Source: Thermoplasmata archaeon
GTDB taxonomy: Archaea > Thermoplasmatota > Thermoplasmata > Thermoplasmatales > GCA-001856825
Reading direction: 5' to 3'
Assembly (NCBI GenBank): GCA_021793855.1
Contig: JAJYRY010000016.1
Coordinates: forward strand, 1-13,643
Length of the DNA: 13,643 bases
In this document: positions 6,282 through 13,643 of the stretch, piece after piece
Layout of the letters: each line of letters begins with the position of its first letter
Numbering within the stretch: the stretch's first letter is position 1
Notes under the pieces: generated by a model
Seen by the model: the letters and a program-made list of their open reading frames with translations, nothing else
Told to the model about the DNA's origin: nothing
Databases searched by the model: none
Position numbers and translations under genes: made by a program

Positions 6282-8154
6282 GTTTTGATAATTCCTGGAG
6301 ATGTTCTGTGACCGACCTAAAATCTTTCTCGAATTCTTGATCACTGATTTCGCTCACTTCACTTATGCTTGGATCGATACTAAGAGTAGGAAGAGGATCA
6401 TCAAGCAAGTCAAACAGACGTTTGATCTTGGCATTCAATCGAATGTCTATAACTTCGTCAATCGTACCAATACCTTGCAACAGATAATACGTTACAGTTT
6501 CGTTTGGTTGCAATCCTATTCGATGGATTCGGTCCATTGACTGAAGGTACTGCCCAGCATTGAATGTCCTGTCAAGGTAAATCGCGTGCTTGCACGCTCT
6601 GTGCAGAGAGACAGACTCTGCAAGCGAGCTTGGATTTGCTATCAAAACTCTGGGTTTAGTATCTTGCTTGAATTCTCTGATTTTTAATTCTCTATTGTAC
6701 AATTCGTCTTCGTCGTTGTCGCGCGGAACATCCCCATTAATGATTATTGGATTCTGATCTTGAAGCATTTTGCTTAACATATCCATGTTGTGAATGAACG
6801 TAGTCCAGATCAGCACCTTTTCGCCAGAATCCAATAAATCTGTTGTCAACTTCACGGATTCTACAACTTTCGATGGCACTTCATATTCGGGATACGTCTG
6901 AATCAAAGTGCTAATGGCCTGATTATCAGAACTCAGGGGAGGGATTCTGAATTCATCAGAATATTGTGCCAAGAGCGTGGGATTGGACGCAACCTGAAGC
7001 AAACGAATGATCTTGCTTCTTCTCCACTGCCTAAGTAAGTCCCTCTCCGGCGGGGCGTTTGAAAGCTCCATAAGGGTCTTTGCAGATATTGCGTTATAGA
7101 TTTTCGCCTGAACCTTTCCGAGAGCAATTTTCAGCACCTTAAAACTGGGATCCGGCAAACCAAGATCGCTCTTTTTTACCCTGTAATAAAAGGGCTTAAT
7201 CATGTCCTTTATTCTACTGTTTCCGCTTCTAGAACTGATCAAGGTCTTGTACTGAGTAGAGTCCTTCAGCAAATTCTTGAAGGGCCAAAGGAAAGTAAAT
7301 TGGCTCCAAAGATCCTTCATGTTGTTCGGCATCGGGGTGCCTGTTAGGATCATCCTCTTCCTTGCATATGGAGCAAGCTTCATTACAGAACTGGACCACG
7401 TTCCTCCGTTGAATCTCTTTATGTTATGCGATTCGTCCAACACCAATAAGGCACTTGAGGTTGACAACAAGTTAACAAGTTCTTGAGTAATCCGGCTTGC
7501 CATCTGATAGGTGAGTAGTATGAGGTCACTTTTCCTGTAATCATCTTCGAGATCATGGACTTTATTACCCCGAACTCTAATGGAAGCAACTTTCTTTCCG
7601 AAACACTCCTCGTATTCATCCTCCCATGCCATAAATGAACTGCCCGGGCCTATTACAACTAGTTTCTCTATCAAACCCCTGCTCCGGAGCACGGAGTACA
7701 CTGCGTAGGTCATGGTAGTTTTACCGCTGCCAGGTACGGAGAAGTTCGCGGGGTGATCTATCTCAAGTCCGTGCAGTACTCCTTTCATCTGGTATTGCTT
7801 TAGTTTCCTCACAAAATCAGGTATATCGACTCTAGCCTCCTCGGCCCCCAAGATCTTCCCCCAGCGCTCCGTAGACCGCGAGAGTTGTCTATTGGATTCC
7901 TCTACTGCTTCCAATAGTCTTTGGACATTGCTATCGGTAGAATATTCCAACTTTAGATCTCTTAGTTTTCTTATCGAATTCTGTATTAATGTAGCAAGTT
8001 GAACAGTGTCACTTATGTCAGTGGCTAAGTAGACGTTTTCCTCCTCTTGATATTTGTACCCTAGAATTGAGGTAAAGTACAACCTAGAATCAATCTTTTC
8101 AAAAAGGTCACGATTAGAATTGAGACTTAGTTTGAGACCAATATCGTCAATCAT
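6256..8154 (-). CDS. SNF2-family DNA translocase/helicase, 632 aa
   Basis: All superfamily-2 motifs are present in order: a Q-motif-like LKQYQMKGV at 118-126; Walker A NFSVPGSGKTT at 137-147; VVIGP with AWEDEY at 166-181; the DESH box at 240-243; TGTP at 271-274; IINGD at 471-475; and motif VI QSMDRIHRIGLQ at 538-549 with both arginines. The PGSGKT loop, in place of the usual GLGKT, marks a subgroup of SNF2 proteins found in defence operons, as I recall it. The DESH box and RIHRIG point to SNF2/Rad54 relatives, which pump along double-stranded DNA. The first 115 residues are unassigned. The start follows GGAGGCGAT (8172-8180), which is about 17 bases away and therefore far; no other start is in frame. 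It lies 30 bases after the ParB-like gene and overlaps the nuclease gene. It probably powers restriction. Confidence 0.88.
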   Translation of the reverse strand: MIDDIGLKLSLNSNRDLFEKIDSRLYFTSILGYKYQEEENVYLATDISDTVQLATLIQNSIRKLRDLKLEYSTDSNVQRLLEAVEESNRQLSRSTERWGKILGAEEARVDIPDFVRKLKQYQMKGVLHGLEIDHPANFSVPGSGKTTMTYAVYSVLRSRGLIEKLVVIGPGSSFMAWEDEYEECFGKKVASIRVRGNKVHDLEDDYRKSDLILLTYQMASRITQELVNLLSTSSALLVLDESHNIKRFNGGTWSSSVMKLAPYARKRMILTGTPMPNNMKDLWSQFTFLWPFKNLLKDSTQYKTLISSRSGNSRIKDMIKPFYYRVKKSDLGLPDPSFKVLKIALGKVQAKIYNAISAKTLMELSNAPPERDLLRQWRRSKIIRLLQVASNPTLLAQYSDEFRIPPLSSDNQAISTLIQTYPEYEVPSKVVESVKLTTDLLDSGEKVLIWTTFIHNMDMLSKMLQDQNPIIINGDVPRDNDEDELYNRELKIREFKQDTKPRVLIANPSSLAESVSLHRACKHAIYLDRTFNAGQYLQSMDRIHRIGLQPNETVTYYLLQGIGTIDEVIDIRLNAKIKRLFDLLDDPLPTLSIDPSISEVSEISDQEFEKDFRSVTEHLQELSKRGVVDVQP

Positions 8155-8184
8155 TATCTCTATCAGTTTTATCGCCTCCCACGC

Positions 8185-9486
8185 CTAGTCAGTAATGACG
8201 AGTTGCTTGACTATTGTAAGAATTTCATCGATCAACTGACGTGCTTTTTGATCTCCTAGAACTGGATTCTCGACATCGATTTCCTTGAGGTTTGTCAGTG
8301 CTTTGGTCAACAGCACCAACGGTTCATCTCTGCTCTGGACTGCCTTTGCAATTTCAAGACTTTCTTGGAAAATTGTCTCAGTTGCAATCAACCCTTGGTC
8401 CACGTCACCGTTATCGGCTGAAGCTGGGACAATAGACACATCAGACTTGGATTCTGGTTCAACTCGATTTTCTTCTCTCCCCTGAGATTTAACCGAAGGG
8501 GTTGATGACTCATCGGGATTAACACTTACTTCTGGTCCAGCTTCTATGGTCTGCTTTTCGCTTACTTTCGTGTTATGTTCAATTGCTCTTAACATATTCT
8601 CTTTAGCAGACTCTGTTTTGATGATTTCTTTTATCTTCCGGAGTTCCCAGTGAGATTTTCCCTGCCGAATCAAGTCAAATACAAATTTCGTTATCTTTTC
8701 CAGTTGTATTGGATCGGTTCCGGCCTTTGTCTCACTGACGATAATTTTCCTGAGGTCAATGAAATGTTCGTGAACTCTCTCCGCAGCCTTGTAATTCCCT
8801 TTCTTCCCGATATACTCAAGGTAAGTTTCAATCAGTTCTAGTCTCTTCAGGTCCTCTTTGACGTCCTTCTCACTGCCTCCGTACATGCTTGCTGCAATTT
8901 GTCTCTCGGAAAGTCCGGCTTTGATCCCTTCTCTAAATTTCAAGAGTCTATTTATTGGGCCATAGTCTAGTCTTTCTTCGCGTGAAAACTGAAGATTTGC
9001 CTCCAGACGCCAGAGATCTTTTTCACTCACCCCAGGAGGCAACCTAACCACATCCAGATACGAATATTGTGCGTCTCCGGTGTCATCTGCAATTTGCTCA
9101 AACACAGCCATCCTACGGTTTCCGTTGATAACGGAGCCATCATATGTAATTACCCCAGGTTCCAGTTGTCCTATCCTCTTCAGATCATCCTTGAGAAGTT
9201 GGGTCGCTCGTTTGTCCTGACTCAGTAACAGTTCCCTGATTTTCAGCGCATCATTCTTGTCGTTCGGGTCAAGGTCCCTTCTAAGTCTGTTTCTTAACTC
9301 TGCGTATTCTGCGGCAAATCTTCCGTTAGTTATGTTATACCTTAAATGGTCGATAGGGAGCCTAAGAACAGCCAGCTCCATTCGCTTGCCTGCAAGTTCG
9401 ACTGGCTGGATTCTTGCGGTCTTGGCATCCGAGTGAACGTTCAGATACGCATCTATGGCCTTGTCAAGTTTGTTGCTCATAGCCAT
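8185..9486 (-). CDS. ParB-like (ParB/Srx fold) protein, 433 aa
   Basis: Residues about 40-170 resemble the ParB N-terminal domain: LPIDHLRYNITNGRFAAE, GQLEPGVITYDG, and the signature INGNRRMAVFE at 120-130, equivalent to the G-x-R-R box. Residues about 175-225 (INRLLKFREGIKAGLSERQI and onward) look like the helix-turn-helix that follows in ParB/KorB proteins. Residues about 305-365 are rich in Glu, Ser and Pro and look disordered. A last helical part follows. Real ParB is paired with ParA on plasmids or chromosomes; no ParA is present here, and the gene sits between a DNA methylase and an SNF2 motor. A role in DNA recognition or CTP-like switching within the defence system is inferred. The ATG at 9486 has an AGGGGGA ribosome site just upstream and its own TATA-like element. 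Confidence 0.82.
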   Translation of the reverse strand: MAMSNKLDKAIDAYLNVHSDAKTARIQPVELAGKRMELAVLRLPIDHLRYNITNGRFAAEYAELRNRLRRDLDPNDKNDALKIRELLLSQDKRATQLLKDDLKRIGQLEPGVITYDGSVINGNRRMAVFEQIADDTGDAQYSYLDVVRLPPGVSEKDLWRLEANLQFSREERLDYGPINRLLKFREGIKAGLSERQIAASMYGGSEKDVKEDLKRLELIETYLEYIGKKGNYKAAERVHEHFIDLRKIIVSETKAGTDPIQLEKITKFVFDLIRQGKSHWELRKIKEIIKTESAKENMLRAIEHNTKVSEKQTIEAGPEVSVNPDESSTPSVKSQGREENRVEPESKSDVSIVPASADNGDVDQGLIATETIFQESLEIAKAVQSRDEPLVLLTKALTNLKEIDVENPVLGDQKARQLIDEILTIVKQLVITD

Positions 9487-9510
9487 TGTTGTTTTCCCCC
9501 TGAGAAGATT

Positions 9511-9519
9511 TAATTATAA
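9511..9519 (-). promoter_or_regulatory. Possible internal promoter for the ParB-like gene
   Basis: On the minus strand this reads TTATAATTA, centred about 29 bases before the ATG at 9486. With a 164-base gap after the methylase, the largest inside the gene cluster, this suggests that the ParB-SNF2-nuclease part can be transcribed apart from the methylase. That would allow the protective methylase to be made first. Confidence 0.4.
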
Positions 9520-9564
9520 CTTTCTATTATTAATTACTTTGTGAGTCTTCCCAAACGAAGTGGC

Positions 9565-9580
9565 AGTTTCCCCAGAAACT
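9565..9580 (-). other. Small hairpin in the methylase-ParB gap
   Basis: AGTTTC and GAAACT form six pairs around a four-base loop (TGGG on the minus strand). It lies about 70 bases after the methylase stop. There is no T run after it, so it is not a clear terminator. No gene is visible in 9487-9650. Confidence 0.25.
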
Positions 9581-9650
9581 CCCAGCTCTAGATATGCTCA
9601 TCATAGCTTGACAGTTTCTTTTGTGATGGGTTAGTTTGCTCAAATACCTT

Positions 9651-11792
9651 CTAGCTTTCTTCCTCCAGTTTGATTTTGTCTCTCAATCGAATACACGATA
9701 GCGTCACGCTTTCCAAATTCTTCTCTAAGTCCTCATCATTTAGCAAGGAAGGGTTGAGCCTAATTATCTCGCCCATTACTATACATCGCATATCTGCATC
9801 ATGAAGACCGTTTCCCGCGCTTATCAGTCGTTTAACCCAATTTTTCGATGATGATTCTATTATTTCTAAAGGAGCTGGTTTGGATTCTGATTTGTCTTTC
9901 CTACATACAATGCATGCATCGTAACTGATTTTCCCCTCTTTCCGATAGCCTGTTGTACTCTCAGATCTGATATAAAGAGTGTTAACAATTTTCAAACCAG
10001 ACCTTTCAATTGCATTGTGAAGACCTTTCCAGGCCCAAACTTGTGTGTGATGAAAAGTGAACACCAATATGCCTTCCTGTTTTAGTGTTCTATGGCACTC
10101 CCCAAATACCCTTGACAGCCCCTTAACAACGCCGTCAAGATCCTCTTGTGCAGTTCCGTCCAGAACGATTTCCTGAGGTCGCATGGATGTAGGTTTTCCA
10201 AAAGACCTGGGATAAACCATTGACAACGCTATTCTGAGCCAGACGTAGAAGAAATCAGAAAGTCGCGAATACGTAAAGTTATCGAAGTACGGTGGGTCGG
10301 TCAGAACCACATCCACACTTTCATCTGGAACAAAGTTCAATTTTTCAGCATTACTGCATTTCAAAAGAGCGTCAAACCCCGGAGTCTTCAGTTTGTGATA
10401 TGAAAGCGCAAGTTTTGTAGAATTGTACGGGACTTCAATCGGATTGTATTCAAAATTCTCGCTTCCGCGTATGCTTATGCCCTTTGCCAATAGTAGTTTT
10501 CGGTAACTTTTAACAAAGGTTCCTCTTCCATATCTGCCACCCCAAACATTGTTCTCTGCAATCCTTTCCGTTGGGTGATAAGCAGGAATTGCAAATGCGG
10601 CAGAAATTTTATCCCACCTGGTCTCATACTTGCATAGCAAATTGTTCGTTTCCAAGCTTGCAGAAAATGCCAACAACAAGAATTCGCGGGTCGAAAGATT
10701 TCGAATTTTCATAATTTCCTTTAACAAGGTGGAAAGACTTAGCAATTGTCGCGCATTAAAGAGCTGGTGGAAGTATCTGTACCCATGGTTTACTGGTCTC
10801 TTATCACTTTCACTTGTCTGTATCCGTTCTTTGGGAAATAACAGCGAATCTTTTGAATTTTCAAATCTATCACTAACTTCTTGGTACTTTTTCAAATCGT
10901 CGTAACTGGGAGTTTTGAACCCTCTTCCGCAAATCTTGCAATCATATTCTATTGCAAACATTTCCCGATCAAGGGGCCCGTTATGCTCCTTGACTAAGTC
11001 GATGATCGTCTGTTCGTGACCGCACTCACACGTGAATCGGCCTCTTAGTGTGTTTCCTGTGAATGGATCGACTTGACTTTGGCAATTAGGGCAAGTTTGA
11101 ATACCCTGGAAATGAGAACCAAACACTTTTCCGCAGAATTTGCAATGAAGGACCAATTCTAGCTCCCCGCGTGAATTTTTCGTTTCAAGCACGACGTGAT
11201 CTCTAAAAAGACTTGATTCTCTTTTGCAAGCCAAGCATTTTGCCCGGTAATTCCAAAGCGCGTAGACTATCTCTGCTTCATGTCCGTTAAGGCATTTCGT
11301 AGAGTACAGATACAAAATCTCTTGTCCAACGGTCTTTCTGAGTTTATCGAATTCAATTCTAATAAGTCTGGGCTTAATTGGTTCAACTTCCATTTTTGAA
11401 ATAAACCAGGAGACAGGGTTAATGTCAACGCCGATCGCTTTAGATCCTAGTCTGAGTGCCTCAACGGCCGAAGTTCCACCTCCCAAAAAAACATCCAGGA
11501 TCACTTTTCCCTTTCCGATATCAGCGTTGGATTCAAATACGTCAAGGAAATCCTTTGAAGTCGCATCAGAATCCATAAGTGCAGCAATTAACAGACTACG
11601 AAAGACCGTTCCCAACCGTCTTGCCCACCATTTATGAATTCTGTAAATTGACTTCCTGCCATTGGCTTCTTCCTCCGCCAGCGAGCTTATTTTTTCAATT
11701 GGGAGCTCAAATTCAATCATCTTTCGCTTGCCAACCGCCAATTGTTGATCTTCACCGATGAAGTCATTAGTTAATGGATCTCCAGTTCTCAA
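9651..11792 (-). CDS. DUF1156-type adenine-specific DNA methylase with zinc ribbons, 713 aa
   Basis: The N-terminus has the DUF1156 signature: LPIEKISSLAEEE followed by IYRIHKWWARRL, with WWARR at 55-59. AdoMet motif I is LDVFLGGGTSAVEA at 99-112, then VDINP at 122-126. Motif IV is TDPPYFDNFTYSRLSDFFYVWLR, with DPPY at 499-502. FTFHHTQVWAW further on is also typical. Between motif I and motif IV lie several Cys pairs (near 186/189, 217/220, 234/237, 255/257, 285/288), which suggests repeated zinc ribbons. The product should be an N6-adenine (or N4-cytosine) methylase that marks host DNA. The start is TTG at 11792: its bases overlap the TGA stop of the preceding gene, with AGGAATGG just before it, implying translational coupling. 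It is the self-marking arm of the putative restriction system. Confidence 0.88.
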   Translation of the reverse strand: MRTGDPLTNDFIGEDQQLAVGKRKMIEFELPIEKISSLAEEEANGRKSIYRIHKWWARRLGTVFRSLLIAALMDSDATSKDFLDVFESNADIGKGKVILDVFLGGGTSAVEALRLGSKAIGVDINPVSWFISKMEVEPIKPRLIRIEFDKLRKTVGQEILYLYSTKCLNGHEAEIVYALWNYRAKCLACKRESSLFRDHVVLETKNSRGELELVLHCKFCGKVFGSHFQGIQTCPNCQSQVDPFTGNTLRGRFTCECGHEQTIIDLVKEHNGPLDREMFAIEYDCKICGRGFKTPSYDDLKKYQEVSDRFENSKDSLLFPKERIQTSESDKRPVNHGYRYFHQLFNARQLLSLSTLLKEIMKIRNLSTREFLLLAFSASLETNNLLCKYETRWDKISAAFAIPAYHPTERIAENNVWGGRYGRGTFVKSYRKLLLAKGISIRGSENFEYNPIEVPYNSTKLALSYHKLKTPGFDALLKCSNAEKLNFVPDESVDVVLTDPPYFDNFTYSRLSDFFYVWLRIALSMVYPRSFGKPTSMRPQEIVLDGTAQEDLDGVVKGLSRVFGECHRTLKQEGILVFTFHHTQVWAWKGLHNAIERSGLKIVNTLYIRSESTTGYRKEGKISYDACIVCRKDKSESKPAPLEIIESSSKNWVKRLISAGNGLHDADMRCIVMGEIIRLNPSLLNDEDLEKNLESVTLSCIRLRDKIKLEEES

Positions 11793-12010
11793 TTTCTGCC
11801 ATTCCTTTTGCTAGGCGTATCTATTGAGTCTTCCCCTAACTCACCGAATACTATAATCTTAACGGTTAGTCCTTCATATTTCGTCAATGAAGTAATGCGC
11901 CCGCCTTTGCCGACTTTCACATCGAGGATCTCTTTCACATTCGAGAGTTGAACGTTCATGGCATCACTCAGGTTATGAAGTGCACACTTAAACACTTTGC
12001 GACCCATCAT
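11789..12010 (-). CDS. Small leader protein of the operon, 73 aa, weakly DUF2080/AbrB-like
   Basis: From ATG 12010 the protein begins MMGRKVFKCALHNLSDAMNV. The middle reads VKVGKGGRITSLTKYEGLTVKIIVFGELG. This resembles the GRIxVPKxYEGKxVKV pattern of short archaeal 'transposon-encoded' DUF2080 proteins, which look AbrB-like, although the usual V-P is replaced by S-L. The match is partial. The reading frame extends to GTG 12037, but ATG 12010 is preferred because a TATA-like GCATAAAA at 12038-12045 would place transcription just before it. The stop overlaps the TTG start of the methylase by four bases, so the two are coupled. It may be the operon's regulator, or a remnant of a transposon gene that now serves as a leader. 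Confidence 0.55.
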   Translation of the reverse strand: MMGRKVFKCALHNLSDAMNVQLSNVKEILDVKVGKGGRITSLTKYEGLTVKIIVFGELGEDSIDTPSKRNGRN

Positions 12011-12065
12011 TAACAAAAAACTTACATATATCAGCACGTTTTATGCACGGACGGCAGGTATCTGA

Positions 12066-12428
12066 ATTAACAATAGAAACAACCTGAACTCCGCAGATTT
12101 CGGTGCAGTTTCTTACATCCCATTCATGTCAAACAGCACGGGGAAACCAAAGGGAAACAACCATATCTAGAGAAAGATGTATGCGTTGTTCATATTCGAC
12201 AAGGAAGAATTTGAGGCACACTATCACCTGCGATCCAACGTGGAGACAACCTTCTCAGCATGGAAACTGAAACTCGGAGATTCCACAAAGAGCATAAACA
12301 AGGTTGCACAGAAGAATGAGTTATTATGCAAGGCAATAGCCTATAACATAACTGTATTGATCAGTGAAATGTTTGAGCTTGGGTTCAAGCCTAATTTTAT
12401 TTCTTTTCCAGCACCGACCATTTCATAA
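12066..12428 (+). pseudogene. DDE transposase, C-terminal remnant with in-frame TAG
   Basis: The frame NRNNLNSADFGAVSYIPF, followed by SNSTGKPKGNNHI, a TAG stop (12168-12170), then RKMYALFIFDKEEF and HYHLRSNVETTFSAWK, runs without a shift. It ends at the TAA at 12426-12428. Related transposases of the IS4/IS5 type have a Trp at the place of the stop (WKKMY), so TGG to TAG is the simple explanation. The YHLRSNVETTFS box holds the last catalytic Glu region of the DDE fold. Everything before it, including the two Asp residues, is missing, so the gene is dead. An open stretch starting at ATG 12177 would give 83 residues, but there is no reason to think it is made. It marks the upstream edge of the defence operon. 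Confidence 0.78.
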
Positions 12429-12442
12429 GTTCCACTGGAACT
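12428..12442. repeat. 15-base palindrome right after the transposase remnant
   Basis: AGTTCCA and TGGAACT are exact reverse complements around a single C. The palindrome begins at the last base of the transposase stop codon. It could be part of the old element's end or a small terminator hairpin. Confidence 0.35.
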
Positions 12443-12492
12443 CTACATCTCTCTCCCGCTATTTGTATGTCGCTTTATTGATAGAAATATTG

Positions 12493-12607
12493 CACCTAAA
12501 TCCCATCAAAAAGTGACTTTTAGGTGAAAAGTCGTCATGCCTACGATTATTTCACTTCAAATTTCGTAGAGTTACTTTTATCATTTCAGTGAATGTTAGC
12601 GAACATT
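12493..12607. repeat. Cluster of small inverted repeats in an A/T-rich gap
   Basis: Several stems lie within about 115 bases. CACCTAAA (12493-12500) pairs with TTTAGGTG (12519-12526). GACTTTT (12515-12521) pairs with AAAAGTC (12527-12533) around five bases. CTACGA (12541-12546) pairs with TCGTAG (12564-12569). AATGTT (12592-12597) pairs with AACATT (12602-12607) around four. The first two share bases and exclude each other. The gap 12429-12738 shows no gene. It may hold the left end of the following insertion sequence or a structured RNA; neither is shown. Confidence 0.35.
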
Positions 12608-12729
12608 GTATCCAATTATACGCAATGAATATGCCTCAACTTAAACTCTAACCTTGGCATTTTTGCATAATATATTTTTGTAAATTCCTACTTTTACAGG
12701 TTCCTGGAGAAATATTCTTATACTTGCGT

Positions 12730-12747
12730 ATTACGTATATGCGTAAT
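12730..12747. promoter_or_regulatory. Inverted repeat ATTACG/CGTAAT at the transposase start
   Basis: ATTACG (12730-12735) and CGTAAT (12742-12747) flank six bases and end directly before the ATG at 12748. TGCGTA is also repeated directly at 12725 and 12740. A TATA-like TTCTTATAC at 12715-12723 lies about 29 bases before the ATG. The repeat would therefore cover the transcription start, a good place for a repressor or for the transposase itself to bind. Confidence 0.3.
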
Positions 12748-13643
12748 ATGGCTAACCACATTAGAAGGAATCAGTATCCGGACCGGGTCATGAAATTCAA
12801 GACAAAGGGTACGCTTGTGGCAAAGCGTGAGGACAGGTACTATCTGTACAGGGTGTCAAGCCACTGGAACAGCACTAAGAAAAGGTCCCAGCTCAGGACG
12901 GATGAGTTTCTGGGGCGCATAACACCTGAGGGCCTTATTGAACCAAAGGCAAAACGCATGATGAAGAGATACGATCAGATATCCGTGAAGGAATACGGTT
13001 CTTCCTTCATGTTACACAACATTTCCACTGATATTCTTGCAGGCCTCAGGGATCATTTCACGGAGTGGATGGAGATATTCGTATTCTCATGCATGCGGTT
13101 GATGTATCACTCCCCAATCAAGAATGTGGAATTCCACTACCACACATCATACATATCGGAGATGATCAGGGATGCCCATGTATCCCCCGATGTTCTGGGT
13201 CCCATGCTTCGCACCATGGGGATGGACAGGAAGGCCATGGTGGATTTCATGAAATCGTTCATGAGAGATGACAGGTATCTTGCAGTTGATCTGACACACG
13301 TTCCCTCCATGAGCGAGAATGTCATATCAGCAGCACTTGGCCATAACAGCATGGATGAATTCCTCCCACAGGTACAGATCCTTTTCCTCTTCTCGCTTGA
13401 TCATGATGCACCTGCATATTTTCGTATACTTCCAGGTTCCATTAACAGTGTGGCATCCCTGAAGATCTCCATGGAGGAGTCGGGTGCAAAGAACATGGTT
13501 CTTGTATCCGATACAGGATTCTATTCAAGGTCGAATATATCTGCACTGGATTCCATGGGCATATCCTACATAATACCCCTTAAGAGGAACTCAAAACTCA
13601 TCTCCTATGATTCCCAGGGCGAAAAACACTTCATGTTCCAGGA
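12748..13643 (+). CDS. DDE transposase, IS1634/IS4-like (COG5421 type), right end cut by the window
   Basis: An unbroken frame of 298 codons runs from ATG 12748 to the window edge with no stop. An in-frame ATG at 12739 would add three residues. The start, MANHIRRNQYPDRVMKFK, is followed by YYLYRVSSHWNSTKKRSQLR, the N-terminal pattern of large archaeal transposases of this kind. The first catalytic Asp is probably in LAVDLTHV and the second in VLVSDTGFYSR. The last Glu would lie beyond the window. Codon use and G+C (about 50%) differ from the A/T-rich operon to the left. The reading frame is undamaged, so the element may still be active. It is a different family from the remnant at 12066-12428. 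Confidence 0.82.
   Translation, partial: MANHIRRNQYPDRVMKFKTKGTLVAKREDRYYLYRVSSHWNSTKKRSQLRTDEFLGRITPEGLIEPKAKRMMKRYDQISVKEYGSSFMLHNISTDILAGLRDHFTEWMEIFVFSCMRLMYHSPIKNVEFHYHTSYISEMIRDAHVSPDVLGPMLRTMGMDRKAMVDFMKSFMRDDRYLAVDLTHVPSMSENVISAALGHNSMDEFLPQVQILFLFSLDHDAPAYFRILPGSINSVASLKISMEESGAKNMVLVSDTGFYSRSNISALDSMGISYIIPLKRNSKLISYDSQGEKHFMFQ

Noticed and set aside
9487..9650. 24-codon minus-strand frame in the methylase-ParB gap
   Set aside because: It is too short and has no ribosome site close to its ATG pair. The gap is better explained as promoter and leader.
5286..12010. Assignment to DISARM, BREX or a standard Type I system
   Set aside because: SNF2 and methylase genes also occur in DISARM, but drmA, drmB and drmC are absent. 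No PglZ, BrxC or S subunit is present.
1..13643. CRISPR array or cas genes
   Set aside because: No regularly spaced direct repeats of 20-40 bases and no recognisable Cas protein were seen.

Overview
This window looks like an accessory (genomic-island) region of an archaeon, most likely a member of the Thermoplasmatales or a relative. The reasons are TATA-box promoters (TTTATAAA type) about 25-30 bases before starts, leaderless or short-leader genes, GTG and TTG starts, a short AbrB-type regulator, and transposase and zinc-ribbon methylase types common in that group. This assignment rests on gene style and not on a marker gene. Base composition is patchy. Sampled 60-base lines are about 60% G+C near 2.2 kb, about 35-40% between 4 and 12 kb, and about 50% again in the right-hand transposase. 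That fits blocks of different origin placed side by side.

Layout. Bases 1-580 (minus strand) hold the frameshifted C-terminal end of a tyrosine recombinase behind a 68-residue unknown gene. Bases 853-1599 (plus) encode a PD-(D/E)xK nuclease domain of the HsdR N-terminal type joined to two membrane segments. Bases 1817-2772 are one unknown gene broken by a shift at a run of seven G, followed by a 66-residue unknown gene. Bases 3056-3214 (minus) encode a 52-residue AbrB-type regulator, with a 14-base perfect palindrome behind its promoter. Bases 3508-3955 (minus) are the wreck of a D12-class (Dam-like) adenine methylase.

The centre (4.1-12.0 kb) is the main point of interest. On the minus strand, read from 12.0 kb down to 5.3 kb, are a 73-residue leader protein, a DUF1156-type zinc-ribbon adenine DNA methylase (713 aa), a ParB-like protein (433 aa), an SNF2-family ATPase (632 aa) and a winged-helix plus DUF3883-type PD-(D/E)xK protein (about 331 aa). 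The leader overlaps the methylase by 4 bases, and the ATPase overlaps the nuclease gene. Convergent to this cluster, with only 9 bases between stops, is a 383-residue protein with a C-terminal HEPN-like helical domain and an RX4H motif. Together they have all the parts of a restriction or antiphage system: self-marking (methylase), DNA binding or specificity (ParB-like), DNA translocation (SNF2), cleavage (DUF3883) and possibly an RNA-cutting toxin (HEPN). I do not recognise this exact gene set as a named system. It lacks the drmA/drmB genes of DISARM and the usual Type I S subunit.

The right end (12.06-13.64 kb) holds a 5'-truncated transposase with a TAG in the reading frame, a stretch with several small inverted repeats, and an intact transposase that runs off the window edge. 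Recombinase and transposase remnants on both sides support lateral acquisition of the block.
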